A DNA stretch of 56,456 nucleotides from contig JAFTLD010000047.1 in NCBI GenBank assembly GCA_017452945.1, forward strand, positions 1-56,456, written 5' to 3'. The translations under genes were made by a program, and so were the position numbers. The notes below the pieces were generated by a model. The model ran no database searches. It saw only the letters and a program-made list of their open reading frames with translations, and had not been told where the DNA came from. How positions within the stretch are numbered: the first letter of the stretch is position 1; every line of letters starts with the position of its first letter. Below, in pieces: positions 1-6,578 of the stretch. The stretch comes from Clostridia bacterium. Lineage in GTDB: Bacteria > Bacillota_A > Clostridia > Oscillospirales > CAG-272.

Positions 1-33
1 AGCGGATAATCGAATAAGACGGAGGCACAAAAC

Positions 34-78
34 AAGCCTTCCCCGCTGGGGAAGGTGGCGCGTAGCGCCGGATGAGGT
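34..78. repeat. Dispersed GC-rich hairpin repeat
   Basis: Two adjacent hairpins: CCTTCCCC/GGGGAAGG followed by GGCGC/GCGCC, ending in GATGAGGT. A related unit forms both ends of the element at 11001-11224, so this is a dispersed repeat of the genome rather than a gene-specific terminator. No coding sequence is seen in positions 1-208. Confidence 0.6.
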
Positions 79-208
79 CACCATACGGACGCTTCTTCAC
101 CAAGAGCAGCGCGGAAAAAAGCCACTACTTTCGCGGTGACCCATTTCAAAAAAATCCGTTAATTTTGCATCCCCATGTGTAAATTTTTTTCGCAACATAT
201 ATTCACTC

Positions 209-237
209 TTGAAAAATGCGGGAAAATCGTCTATAAT
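209..237 (+). promoter_or_regulatory. Sigma-A type promoter for the MBL-fold lipoprotein gene
   Basis: TTGAAA at 209-214 and TATAAT at 232-237 with a 17-bp spacer. The predicted transcription start near 244 lies between the in-frame GTG at 243 and the ATG at 291, which supports the ATG as the start codon. Confidence 0.75.
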
Positions 238-290
238 GATAGGTGAAGAGATTTGCACTCTCTGCCTATTCTGATTTTTTGGAGAAATTT

Positions 291-1265
291 ATGAAAGCAT
301 ACAGATTTTGGATGTCAATACTTTGCGTGCTGTTGGTGCTGAGCATCTGTGCCTGCAGCGGTGAAGTGCTTGATCAAGGACCGCAGCAGGGCACGGGGCA
401 ATTAGGCACTGGGGCGATCGGTACGACCGATGGCAATGGGGGCCATGCAGGCTCTCTCAATCCCGGGGATACCTTTGCCAATGCCGAGCATATGCTGACC
501 ATGCGCGTGCTCAAAACCGGAAAATCAGACTGTATGCTGATCAAGCTGGACGATACCGTGATCATGATCGACACGGCCGATGCAGACGATTACGGTGAGA
601 TCAGTGACATGCTGGAGTCGCTGGGCATTGCCCGCATCGATTATCTGATCCTGACGCATTTTGATAACGACCATATCGGCTGCGCTGCAAAAATCATAGA
701 GGATTTTGAGGTAGCAGATGTGTATATGCCCAACTACGTGCGCGATTCGGGACTTTACCGTTCGCTGATAAACTCATTGGAGGAGAATGCCGCACGCACT
801 ACCGTGCATAAGCTCAATGACGACACTACCGTTCCGCTCCCCGTGGGCAGCATGTGGATCAACGTTTCGCGCGTCTATCCCGATCTGAGCCATGAGGAGC
901 CTATTCCCGAGGACAGCATGGATAACGATCTTTCGCTGATCTGCGGGCTTACTCTGGGCGATTTTACCGCTTTGTTCATGGGGGATGCCGAAAAAGCACG
1001 CTGTGAGGACTTTTTGGCGCAAACGCAATATGCAGGGCAGTACGATTTCATCAAGCTGCCGCACCATGGAAGCCATAATAAAGCCTTGCGCGACCTGTTG
1101 ACTACCTGCGGTGTCAAGTATGGTGTGATCTGTTCGGATGCGCTGGCTAATATTGAGCTTGAGGTGGTCAATCTGATGCGCAATTTGGGCGCGTTGACTT
1201 ACTATTCGTATAATGGAACCCTGGTAGTGCGCACAGACGGAACGACTGTGGAATGTACACAGTGA
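291..1265 (+). CDS. Metallo-beta-lactamase-fold lipoprotein, ComEC C-domain type
   Basis: A 324-residue exported metal-dependent hydrolase. The start at 291 follows GGAGA and gives a lipoprotein signal peptide with the lipid-modified Cys at about 22 after a hydrophobic stretch. A Gly-rich linker (30-60) leads into the MBL domain. The metal motif is THFDNDH at about 122-128, with GDAE near 231 and PHHGSH near 257; these are typical of the stand-alone relatives of the ComEC/Rec2 beta-lactamase domain. In that family the domain is a Zn or Mn phosphodiesterase or nuclease-like hydrolase, but the substrate of the free-standing secreted members is generally unknown. It is followed 9 nt later by a flavodoxin gene, so the two are probably cotranscribed from the promoter at 209-237. 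Confidence 0.85.
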   Translation: MKAYRFWMSILCVLLVLSICACSGEVLDQGPQQGTGQLGTGAIGTTDGNGGHAGSLNPGDTFANAEHMLTMRVLKTGKSDCMLIKLDDTVIMIDTADADDYGEISDMLESLGIARIDYLILTHFDNDHIGCAAKIIEDFEVADVYMPNYVRDSGLYRSLINSLEENAARTTVHKLNDDTTVPLPVGSMWINVSRVYPDLSHEEPIPEDSMDNDLSLICGLTLGDFTALFMGDAEKARCEDFLAQTQYAGQYDFIKLPHHGSHNKALRDLLTTCGVKYGVICSDALANIELEVVNLMRNLGALTYYSYNGTLVVRTDGTTVECTQ

Positions 1266-1274
1266 GGTAAGCGT

Positions 1275-1799
1275 ATGAAAAAAATACTGATTGTATATGC
1301 GACCAAGACCGGTACGGCTGCCACTGCAGCACGGCTTTTGAGTGACAGACTTGCGGGGAGGGATTTCACACTGTGTACCCCTGAGGATGCTGCAAGCGAC
1401 CCTTCCGGATATGATATTGTTGTGATAGGCGGCTGCATCCGTTATGCAAAGCTGTATAAGCCGGTCAGGGAATATTTGAAAAAATGGGATACAGTTCTTG
1501 CAACCAAGCAGACCGGTTATTTTATTGTGTGCGGATATCCGGACAGCGCAGAGGAATATTACGAAAAGAATCTGACCGATGCGCAAAGAGAGCGTGCGTT
1601 TGCGCTTGCATGCTTTGGCGGAGAAATGGTGCCGGCACACGCAAAAAGCCTTTGGGATAAACTGATTTTGAAGATCGAGCGTGAAAATATCCTGGGCGGC
1701 GGCAATAACGGTGAGCAAAGGGAAGATGCCGTTTTGCCCACGATTTCCGAGGTCAACATTGCGCAGTTCGCAGGCAAACTCAAGGAACTTTCGCTTTGA
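1275..1799 (+). CDS. Flavodoxin-domain protein
   Basis: A 174-residue cytoplasmic protein that starts with the flavodoxin signature: KKILIVYATKTGTAATAA, where the TKTGTA loop binds the FMN phosphate. The central stretch VVIGGCIRYAKLYKPVREYL resembles the HemG/flavodoxin_5 branch, which includes menaquinone-linked protoporphyrinogen oxidases and flavodoxins of unknown partner. No heme biosynthesis gene is nearby, so a role in electron transfer is all that can be said. A GAGGT ribosome site overlaps the stop codon of the preceding gene. The C-terminal third is less typical of the family. Confidence 0.8.
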   Translation: MKKILIVYATKTGTAATAARLLSDRLAGRDFTLCTPEDAASDPSGYDIVVIGGCIRYAKLYKPVREYLKKWDTVLATKQTGYFIVCGYPDSAEEYYEKNLTDAQRERAFALACFGGEMVPAHAKSLWDKLILKIERENILGGGNNGEQREDAVLPTISEVNIAQFAGKLKELSL

Positions 1800-1845
1800 C
1801 AGAGGAATTTTGCGTGAATTTATTAGAAAATTACGCAAAAAACTG

Positions 1846-1874
1846 TTGACAAATCCGCATTTGTGTGATAATAT
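1846..1874 (+). promoter_or_regulatory. Promoter of tRNA-Lys
   Basis: TTGACA at 1846-1851 and a TAATAT -10 at 1869-1874, 17-bp spacer. A small hairpin (GGTACG 1880-1885 with CGTACC 1894-1899) lies between the promoter and the tRNA, so the primary transcript begins with a 5' hairpin close to the mature 5' end at 1909. Confidence 0.65.
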
Positions 1875-1908
1875 ATTAAGGTACGAAAAAAATCGTACCG
1901 TAATATTT

Positions 1909-1984
1909 GACCCATTAGCTCAGATGGCAGAGCACATGACTTTTAATCATGGTGTCCGGAGTTCGACTCTCCGATGGGTCACCA
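1909..1984 (+). tRNA. tRNA-Lys(TTT), CCA encoded
   Basis: Seven-base acceptor stem GACCCAT with ATGGGTC, D-loop TTAGCTCAGATGG, anticodon loop CTTTTAA (anticodon TTT), T-arm with GTTCGACTC, discriminator A at 1981 and CCA at 1982-1984. It is a single-gene transcript with its own promoter. Its 3' end from 1971 onward is also the left arm of a long palindrome (see next entry). Confidence 0.95.
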
Positions 1985-2036
1985 AATAGAGAGAGCACCG
2001 CAAACGCGGTGCTCTCTCTATTTGGTGACCCATCGG
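1971..2036 (+). terminator. Terminator palindrome that includes the tRNA-Lys 3' end
   Basis: A perfect 31-bp inverted repeat: left arm 1971-2001, loop AAAC, right arm 2006-2036. The left arm consists of the last 14 nt of the tRNA gene with its CCA (1971-1984) plus the AATAGAGAGAGCACCGC terminator arm; the right arm is the exact complement. A normal tRNA terminator would begin after CCA. The complement of the tRNA continues imperfectly to about 2051, reaching the T-loop. Confidence 0.85.
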
Positions 2037-2153
2037 CAAAGAGCCGAACTCTTCGAGCTGCGATAAGACTAAACACATTTGTGTAAGCAAACATGCAGCT
2101 CGACCTTTCGACGCAGAGCGTCGAAAGAATTCGACATCTCCGATGCAAAAAGA
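2037..2153. repeat. Further copies of the tRNA-Lys 3' tail and hairpins
   Basis: Positions 2037-2051 continue the inverted T-arm copy (AGAGCCGAACTC). Positions 2127-2146 hold a degenerate direct copy: GAATTCGACATCTCCGATG against GAGTTCGACTCTCCGATGG in the tRNA. Between them are two hairpins, GAGCTGC/GCAGCTC (2054-2102) and CTTTCGACGC/GCGTCGAAAG. Nothing coding is seen. Confidence 0.6.
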
Positions 2154-2393
2154 TAACATTCGAACTGAAAGGTTCGGATGTTCTCTTTTTATCCAAGCCG
2201 CAGGCTTGGTATGGAATCAATGCGCTTGCGCATTGTATGGAATTGCCGAAGGCGTATGGCATCACGCGCAAGCGTGTATCCATGTTTCCCTGCGGCTTGA
2301 TTACATACATCCCTTCGGGATGATTCCATGCGCGACTGCGTCGCAATTCCATACCGCAACAAGTTGCGGATTTCATACACGCCTTCGGCGTGA
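2154..2393 (+). repeat. Hairpin array with inverted-symmetric spacers
   Basis: About nine short hairpins (stems 3-7 bp, loops 2-4 nt), e.g. CCAAGCC-GCA-GGCTTGG, AATGCG-CTTG-CGCATT, CACGC-GCAA-GCGTG, ATCCC-TTC-GGGAT, GCGAC-TGC-GTCGC, CGCAAC-AA-GTTGCG and ACGCC-TTC-GGCGT. In the first half they are separated by TATGGAATC or TATGGCATC; in the second half by GATTCCAT, AATTCCATA and GATTTCATA, the reverse complement. The spacers can therefore pair across the array while the hairpins project from them. A larger hairpin at 2154-2189 precedes the array and ends in CTCTTTTT. A shortened relative lies beside tRNA-His at 5478-5534 and an analogous array at 40509-40896. Confidence 0.75.
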
Positions 2394-2525
2394 TTGGGAT
2401 GCGAAGGGAGAACGATACGCATAGAATTTTTGCTTGAATATTCCGAACAGTTAGCGTGCGAGATCGCAAAGCTTTGCAACGAGTACAAAATAGACTCTAA
2501 TACCGTATATCAGATCACAAAATGA
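2394..2525 (+). pseudogene. Short ORF or C-terminal gene remnant after the hairpin array
   Basis: An open frame of 43 codons beginning at a TTG with no ribosome binding site, immediately after the last hairpin, and ending in TGA directly before a clear terminator (2525-2552). The peptide is helix-like and charged (FLLEYSEQLACEIAKLCNEY). A stop codon just ahead of a terminator is what the 3' end of a real gene looks like, so this may be the surviving C-terminus of a gene whose upstream part was replaced by the array. The family is not recognised and it may not be translated. Confidence 0.4.
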
Positions 2526-2552
2526 AGCAAGGTTGAAAAGCCTTGCTTTTTT
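2525..2552 (+). terminator. Rho-independent terminator
   Basis: AAGCAAGG pairs with CCTTGCTT across an 8-nt loop, followed by a T run. It overlaps the stop codon of the preceding short frame. Confidence 0.8.
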
Positions 2553-2688
2553 AGTGGGTTCGGACTTCTGCCCGATTTAGCGCGGAGAAAAGCCACGCGC
2601 TATGCTTGCCCCCGGACGCAAGCGTTGGGGAAATACGGAAATTCAACCCAAGGTAGAACTTTCGCAATAAAACTCAATATGTTTACTA

Positions 2689-2738
2689 TTGCAAGTTGTG
2701 TTTTGCTGTGATATAATATAATCACAAGATAGCTATCT
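2689..2738 (+). promoter_or_regulatory. Promoter and candidate operator of the XRE regulator gene
   Basis: TTGCAA (2689-2694), 17-bp spacer, TATAAT (2712-2717). A perfect 12-bp palindrome AGATAGCTATCT at 2727-2738 lies at the expected transcription start, a usual place for an autorepressor operator of a helix-turn-helix protein encoded immediately downstream. The operator role is inference. Confidence 0.6.
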
Positions 2739-2761
2739 CAAAAAATCTTGGAGGATAGAAT

Positions 2762-3580
2762 ATGTTAGATCAAAAAGTATTTGGCGAAAAGCTTCGCAAT
2801 CACAGAAAAAAGCTTGGAATGACGCAGGAAGAGGTTGCAGAAAAAGTTGGAGTATCTCCGCAAGCGATTTCAAAATGGGAGGCCGGAGATTGTTTGCCCG
2901 ATTGTTTTAATCTGAAAGCTATTAGCGATGTTTATAAAATCTCGGCAGATGTTCTTCTTGAAACCGAATCAAGCGGTGATCTTGATGCTGTGTCAAGTAA
3001 GATTGAGCAACTTGCGACAGAATTCGTTTGGTCAATAGCAAACCATGACCGCTATAATAGTAATCTCCGTCAAGAGCTTGGAGAAGATCTTTGGGAAATG
3101 TGGAAGGGCATCTATTTTGCTGGGGTTGGCAACAGAGAAAAACAAGAAGAAAGTAAAAATCAAGGAAATCTTAGAATTATAGGTTCATACGGAACAAAAA
3201 TTTGGGATAACAGCGGTGTGGCTTGTGTTATTAAATCATCACTTATCAATCAGCTTTCTCCCTTCGACGCAAACACGATAGAAGTAATGCAAGCACTTTG
3301 CAGTGAGGACGGACAAAAGCTGATTTTGGCTCTGTCCTGCGATACTCCAACATCAAAGCAAACACTCATTGATAAAGCTAATATTGAAATATCCCGTTTG
3401 AATGAGCTTTTGCTTTTATTCACCGAAAATCGAATTATTGAATTTGTTGCGGACAATCGTTCAGAGGACAGAGGATACTTGATCTGCGGTCATTGCGGTG
3501 TTTCTGCGTACATGGTGTTAACAGCAATGTATATCCTCAATAAAAAGAATTATACCGTTTCGCAATTTCTCATAGGATGA
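2762..3580 (+). CDS. XRE-family helix-turn-helix regulator with a unique C-terminal domain
   Basis: A 272-residue DNA-binding protein. Residues 1-60 form a Cro/CI-type HTH (LRNHRKKLGMTQEEVAEKVG, then the recognition-helix stretch VSPQAISKWEAGDCLPD). Residues 75-272 do not match a domain I can name; the final part contains a CGHCG pair (CxxC) near 250 that could bind metal. The start has a GGAGG site at the right distance. It is transcribed alone, with a promoter-overlapping palindrome that may be its own operator and a terminator at 3592-3614. Base composition is more AT-rich than the neighbouring housekeeping genes, and it sits beside the repeat-rich tRNA-Lys flank, so acquisition by transfer is possible. 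Confidence 0.8.
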   Translation: MLDQKVFGEKLRNHRKKLGMTQEEVAEKVGVSPQAISKWEAGDCLPDCFNLKAISDVYKISADVLLETESSGDLDAVSSKIEQLATEFVWSIANHDRYNSNLRQELGEDLWEMWKGIYFAGVGNREKQEESKNQGNLRIIGSYGTKIWDNSGVACVIKSSLINQLSPFDANTIEVMQALCSEDGQKLILALSCDTPTSKQTLIDKANIEISRLNELLLLFTENRIIEFVADNRSEDRGYLICGHCGVSAYMVLTAMYILNKKNYTVSQFLIG

Positions 3581-3591
3581 TTGACTTTCTC

Positions 3592-3614
3592 GCCCCGCCT
3601 TGCGCGGGGCTTTT
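3592..3614 (+). terminator. Terminator of the XRE regulator gene
   Basis: GCCCCGC and GCGGGGC stem followed by TTTT. Confidence 0.75.
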
Positions 3615-3672
3615 CCTTGCTTTCTGCATATCAATAATCTCGGTTCGGACATTCAATCGTCCGTTTCACCCA

Positions 3673-3710
3673 AAAAGGAACAGGAGCGCAACAGGGCTCC
3701 TGTTCCTTTT
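3673..3710 (-). terminator. Terminator of the amidohydrolase operon
   Basis: Fifteen-base stem AAAAGGAACAGGAGC with GCTCCTGTTCCTTTT; symmetric, so it may act in both directions between convergent genes. Confidence 0.75.
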
Positions 3711-3726
3711 ATAAATTTGTTTACTA

Positions 3727-4230
3727 TTAGTTTGCCTCAAACACAAATACATCTGTTGGGTTCCACATGTATGCATCGTCGCAAACGTATCCGCGTAGCC
3801 AAAGCTCTCCACCCACGTTTCGCAGATAGAGCCCTCTCGGAAAATCCTGACGGCTATCAAGTAACTGCGAAACCACAGTGATCGCACCTTCGGGTGCCTG
3901 TTGCGTGCCACTCAGAGTCAAGCTTTTACTGACGGGCTGATTCAGCAGATGCAAGCGGAGATACAACCCGACGCAAGGGGCACATGGCTGTAGACCATGC
4001 TGCTTTGCGACATCCAAAATTTCCGGAAATGCGACGCTGTGCTCCCATCCGAGCTCTTTTGGTGTTGTGATCATCAATCTGACGGGAGATTTGGGAGCAT
4101 TGCTTTGAAAATCAGGGTGATCCATGAAAACCCGTGCATAATCGTTTGTCCGAATGTTGTTTTTCTGCAGTATGGGCAGAATTGATTCGTGCTGAATGCC
4201 GCCCACGGTCAGCGTTATTTCCTGTGCCAT
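3727..4230 (-). CDS. Conserved-looking hypothetical protein
   Basis: A 167-residue soluble protein of unknown function. It begins 21 nt after the stop of the upstream amidohydrolase gene and ends just before a strong terminator, so it is the second gene of that operon; its own ribosome site is weak, which suggests coupled translation. Visible features are a Leu/Pro-rich middle (FPEILDVAKQHGL, then GLYLRLHLLNQP) and a tryptophan-rich C-terminus (GLYLRNVGGELWLRGYVC, WNPTDVFVF). No signal peptide, membrane segment or catalytic motif is visible. The balanced composition and position support a real gene; the family was not recognised. Confidence 0.65.
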   Translation of the reverse strand: MAQEITLTVGGIQHESILPILQKNNIRTNDYARVFMDHPDFQSNAPKSPVRLMITTPKELGWEHSVAFPEILDVAKQHGLQPCAPCVGLYLRLHLLNQPVSKSLTLSGTQQAPEGAITVVSQLLDSRQDFPRGLYLRNVGGELWLRGYVCDDAYMWNPTDVFVFEAN

Positions 4231-4251
4231 AAGTATAATCGGTTTTTTGCA

Positions 4252-5403
4252 TTATTCCGCACGATATACAACCTTACCGTTCACTACGGTGAGATACGCC
4301 TCGGTGCCGATGACGCGCAACGGGTCGTCTTGCCAGATGACCACGTCACCGTCCTTGCCGACCTCCAGGCTGCCTACGCGATCACCGATGCCGGTCTGCT
4401 TAGCGGGATTGATGGTGATCGCTCTCCAGCCTTCTTCATAGTCCAAGCCTGCGCTGACCGCAAAGCCTGCGCACATGGGAAGATGCTCAAGGGGAATGAC
4501 GGGGGCGTCGGTGATGATGCTGATCGGTACGCCTGCGCGGTGCAGCACACCGGGAGTGGTAAAGCTCTTGTTTGCAAGCTCGATCTTGGTCTTGCCGCCA
4601 AAGGAGGGGCCGATGAATGCGGGATATCCCTCAGCTGCCAGCTCGTCCTTGATCAGTTCGCCGTCGGTGCAGTGATCCAGCGTCAGGTCTACGTCAAATT
4701 CCTTGGCAATGCGGATGGCGGTGAAAATATCATCAGCGCGGTGCGCGTGCGCCTTGAGCGGAATTTCCTTTTTGATAACGGGGATCATGGCCTCAAGCTT
4801 CATGTCAAAGCCCGGCTCTTTGCCGTTTTCCTTGGCTTGCACGTAATTGCGCGTCTTGAAAAGCAGCTCACGCAAAAGTGCCGCGGTTGCCATACGCGTG
4901 ATGGGCGTTTTGCCGCCGCGCTGCCCGTAGCAGCCTTTGGGGTTTTCGCCAAACGCGATCTTCATGGCAAGCGGATTCTTGATAATCATGTCGTCCACTC
5001 TTTTACCAGCTAACTTGATGGCCACGAACGTGCCGCCTACTACGTTTGCACTGCCGGGACCTGTGCAGGCCGAGGTCACACCGCACTTCAGGGCAAGAGG
5101 GAAGGTCTCGTCTATCGGATTGATGCCGTCAATGGCGCGCATGTGCGGAGTGACGGGATCGGACATTTCGTTATAGTCCATACCCTCCCAGCGCATTTTG
5201 GAGTTGTCCACACCGATGTGGCAATGCGCCTCCACACAGCCGGGCGTGACAAGTCTGCCGTTTGCGTCTATTACGGTAGCGTAGTCTTGACAAATATCGG
5301 TGCCGACAGCCGCGATCTTGCCGTCGTCGCCAATCAGCACGCAGCCGTTCTCAATATCCGCGCCCGCCATGGTTTTGATATGTCCGTTTTTGATCAGTAA
5401 CAT
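4252..5403 (-). CDS. Amidohydrolase, imidazolonepropionase-like
   Basis: A 383-residue cytoplasmic metal-dependent hydrolase of the amidohydrolase superfamily. After a small beta-sandwich N-terminus comes the HxH metal motif in VEAHCHIG (His 60 and 62); other likely ligands are His219/His221 in KAHAHRADD, His244 in LDHCTDG and Asp299 in IITDAPVIP. The C-terminus (VGSLEVGKDGDVVIW) completes the beta-sandwich. The substrate is not certain; close relatives are annotated as imidazolonepropionase-like or dipeptidase-like. The ATG at 5403 has a GGAGG site and lies about 27 nt after the predicted transcription start; the frame stays open further upstream but runs through tRNA-His, so the longer form is rejected. 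Confidence 0.85.
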   Translation of the reverse strand: MLLIKNGHIKTMAGADIENGCVLIGDDGKIAAVGTDICQDYATVIDANGRLVTPGCVEAHCHIGVDNSKMRWEGMDYNEMSDPVTPHMRAIDGINPIDETFPLALKCGVTSACTGPGSANVVGGTFVAIKLAGKRVDDMIIKNPLAMKIAFGENPKGCYGQRGGKTPITRMATAALLRELLFKTRNYVQAKENGKEPGFDMKLEAMIPVIKKEIPLKAHAHRADDIFTAIRIAKEFDVDLTLDHCTDGELIKDELAAEGYPAFIGPSFGGKTKIELANKSFTTPGVLHRAGVPISIITDAPVIPLEHLPMCAGFAVSAGLDYEEGWRAITINPAKQTGIGDRVGSLEVGKDGDVVIWQDDPLRVIGTEAYLTVVNGKVVYRAE

Positions 5404-5436
5404 GATGTACCTCCCACAAATCAGTTGTTTGCATCC

Positions 5437-5465
5437 ATTATAGCACGAAACGGGTGAGATGTCAA
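5437..5465 (-). promoter_or_regulatory. Promoter of the amidohydrolase operon
   Basis: On the minus strand TTGACA (5465-5460), 17-bp spacer, TATAAT (5442-5437): an exact consensus promoter located directly after the short hairpin array. Confidence 0.85.
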
Positions 5466-5477
5466 TGAAATCATGCG

Positions 5478-5534
5478 CCTGCGGTGATTCCATCGACCCT
5501 GCGGGAGATGCCATACCAATCCTACGGATTGGAT
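5478..5534 (-). repeat. Short hairpin array beside tRNA-His
   Basis: Read on the minus strand it begins directly after the tRNA terminator with CCAATCC-GTA-GGATTGG, then TATGGCATC, an imperfect hairpin around CCCGCAGGG, GATGGAATCA and a third imperfect unit. It has the same order and spacer as the first units of the array at 2190-2250. The first stem differs from that copy by a compensating pair change. Confidence 0.7.
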
Positions 5535-5570
5535 AAAAAAACACCATCGCTGTTGCGATGGTGTTTTTTT
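5535..5570 (-). terminator. Terminator of the Gly-Arg-His tRNA operon
   Basis: Perfect 16-bp stem, AAAAAAACACCATCGC with GCGATGGTGTTTTTTT. It begins at the last base of the tRNA-His CCA. Confidence 0.9.
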
Positions 5571-5647
5571 GGGGTGAGTAGTGGGGCTTGAACCCATGAC
5601 CTCCAGGGCCACAACCTGGCGCTCTAGCCAACTGAGCTATACCCACC
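5570..5647 (-). tRNA. tRNA-His(GTG), CCA encoded
   Basis: Anticodon loop TTGTGGC (GTG). The extra G-1 expected of bacterial tRNA-His is encoded at 5647 opposite C73 at 5573. CCA at 5572-5570. Last gene of the three-tRNA operon. Confidence 0.95.
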
Positions 5648-5659
5648 ATATTTAAAATA

Positions 5660-5736
5660 TGGCGTGCCTTGAGGGATTCGAACCCCCGACCTACTGCTTA
5701 GAAGGCAGTTGCTCTATCCGACTGAGCTAAAGGCAC
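5660..5736 (-). tRNA. tRNA-Arg(TCT), CCA encoded
   Basis: Acceptor GTGCCTT with AAGGCAC, anticodon loop CTTCTAA (TCT), T-loop GGTTCGAATCC, discriminator G at 5663, CCA at 5662-5660. Confidence 0.95.
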
Positions 5737-5757
5737 AAATTCCGGAATTCCGGAAAA

Positions 5758-5831
<74 letters not shown>

Positions 5832-5860
5832 ATACGTACGTTTCTCAAAACCGCTCTAAT

Positions 5861-5889
5861 ATAATACCACGCAAATACGGATTTGTCAA
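5861..5889 (-). promoter_or_regulatory. Promoter of the Gly-Arg-His tRNA operon
   Basis: Minus-strand TTGACA (5889-5884), 17-bp spacer, TATTAT (5866-5861). Confidence 0.8.
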
Positions 5890-5978
5890 GCCCTTTTTAA
5901 AAAAAAATCACAAATATTGCAAAAAAATTCGAACGGTAAAAAAGACTTTGAAAAATCGTCCCGAATTTTGCAAAAGCC

Positions 5979-6007
5979 TTGCTATTGACCCAAAAAAATG
6001 CTATAAT
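5979..6007 (+). promoter_or_regulatory. Promoter of the HAD phosphatase operon
   Basis: TATAAT at 6002-6007 with TTGCTA at 5979-5984 (17-bp spacer). A better-looking TTGACC at 5985 would leave only 11 bp and is not used. Confidence 0.6.
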
Positions 6008-6038
6008 GATGTGAGAATTCTTACCCCGGAGGGAAACT

Positions 6039-6575
6039 ATGGGATACCTGACCCCCGACAAGATGCTTGCAACCTTTTGCGAGCTGTCTGTCGATGAATT
6101 GAAGCGGCGCGGCATTGACGTGCTGCTCATGGATATTGACAACACATTGGCGCCCTACGAGCAGGCAGAGCCGGACGAGCGCATTATCGCGTGGCTGGAC
6201 GGCATGAAGGCAGCGGGGATTCGGCTTGCGTTTGTTTCCAACAACAATTGGGAGAGAGTCGAGCTGTTCAACCGCGAGATCGGCATACAGGCGCACGCAA
6301 AGAGCGGAAAGCCGTTTGGCAAGAAGCTGCGACAGGCGATAGATTCCTACGGCTCGGATGCCTCGCATGCTGCGATTTTGGGCGATCAGCTGCTGACCGA
6401 CGTGTTTGCTGGCAAGCACATTGGTGCAACGGCATTTTTGGTGCCGCCTATCAAGGACAAGACGACCGTCTTCTGGCGTATCAAGCGCGCATTGGAAAAG
6501 CCGATTATCAAAAAATATATCAAAAGACACCCCGAGCAGGCAGCATGCGCTGCATTTTGGCTCGGCAGGAGGTAA
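6039..6575 (+). CDS. YqeG-family HAD-IIIA phosphatase
   Basis: A 178-residue cytoplasmic HAD-superfamily phosphatase. The nucleophile motif I is MDIDNTLAPY (Asp32 and Asp34); motif II is in AFVSNNNW (about 64-71); the acidic motif IV is ILGDQLLTDV. The length and the short cap-less architecture match the YqeG family, in which a physiological substrate is not established in Firmicutes. The C-terminus is basic (IIKKYIKRHP). It has a GGAGG ribosome site and is the first gene of an operon continuing with the TIM-barrel gene 3 nt downstream. Confidence 0.9.
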   Translation: MGYLTPDKMLATFCELSVDELKRRGIDVLLMDIDNTLAPYEQAEPDERIIAWLDGMKAAGIRLAFVSNNNWERVELFNREIGIQAHAKSGKPFGKKLRQAIDSYGSDASHAAILGDQLLTDVFAGKHIGATAFLVPPIKDKTTVFWRIKRALEKPIIKKYIKRHPEQAACAAFWLGRR

Positions 6576-6578
6576 AGA

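Noticed and set aside
1681..1989. Open frame across the flavodoxin 3' end and tRNA-Lys
   Set aside because: It overlaps a tRNA gene and has no homologous-looking composition; a chance frame.
2154..2393. CRISPR array
   Set aside because: No constant repeat of 23-47 nt with unique spacers of similar length; the variable parts are self-complementary hairpins and no cas gene is nearby.
5404..5649. Amidohydrolase starting further upstream (465 residues)
   Set aside because: The extension runs through tRNA-His, its terminator and the promoter; the ATG at 5403 has a perfect ribosome site.
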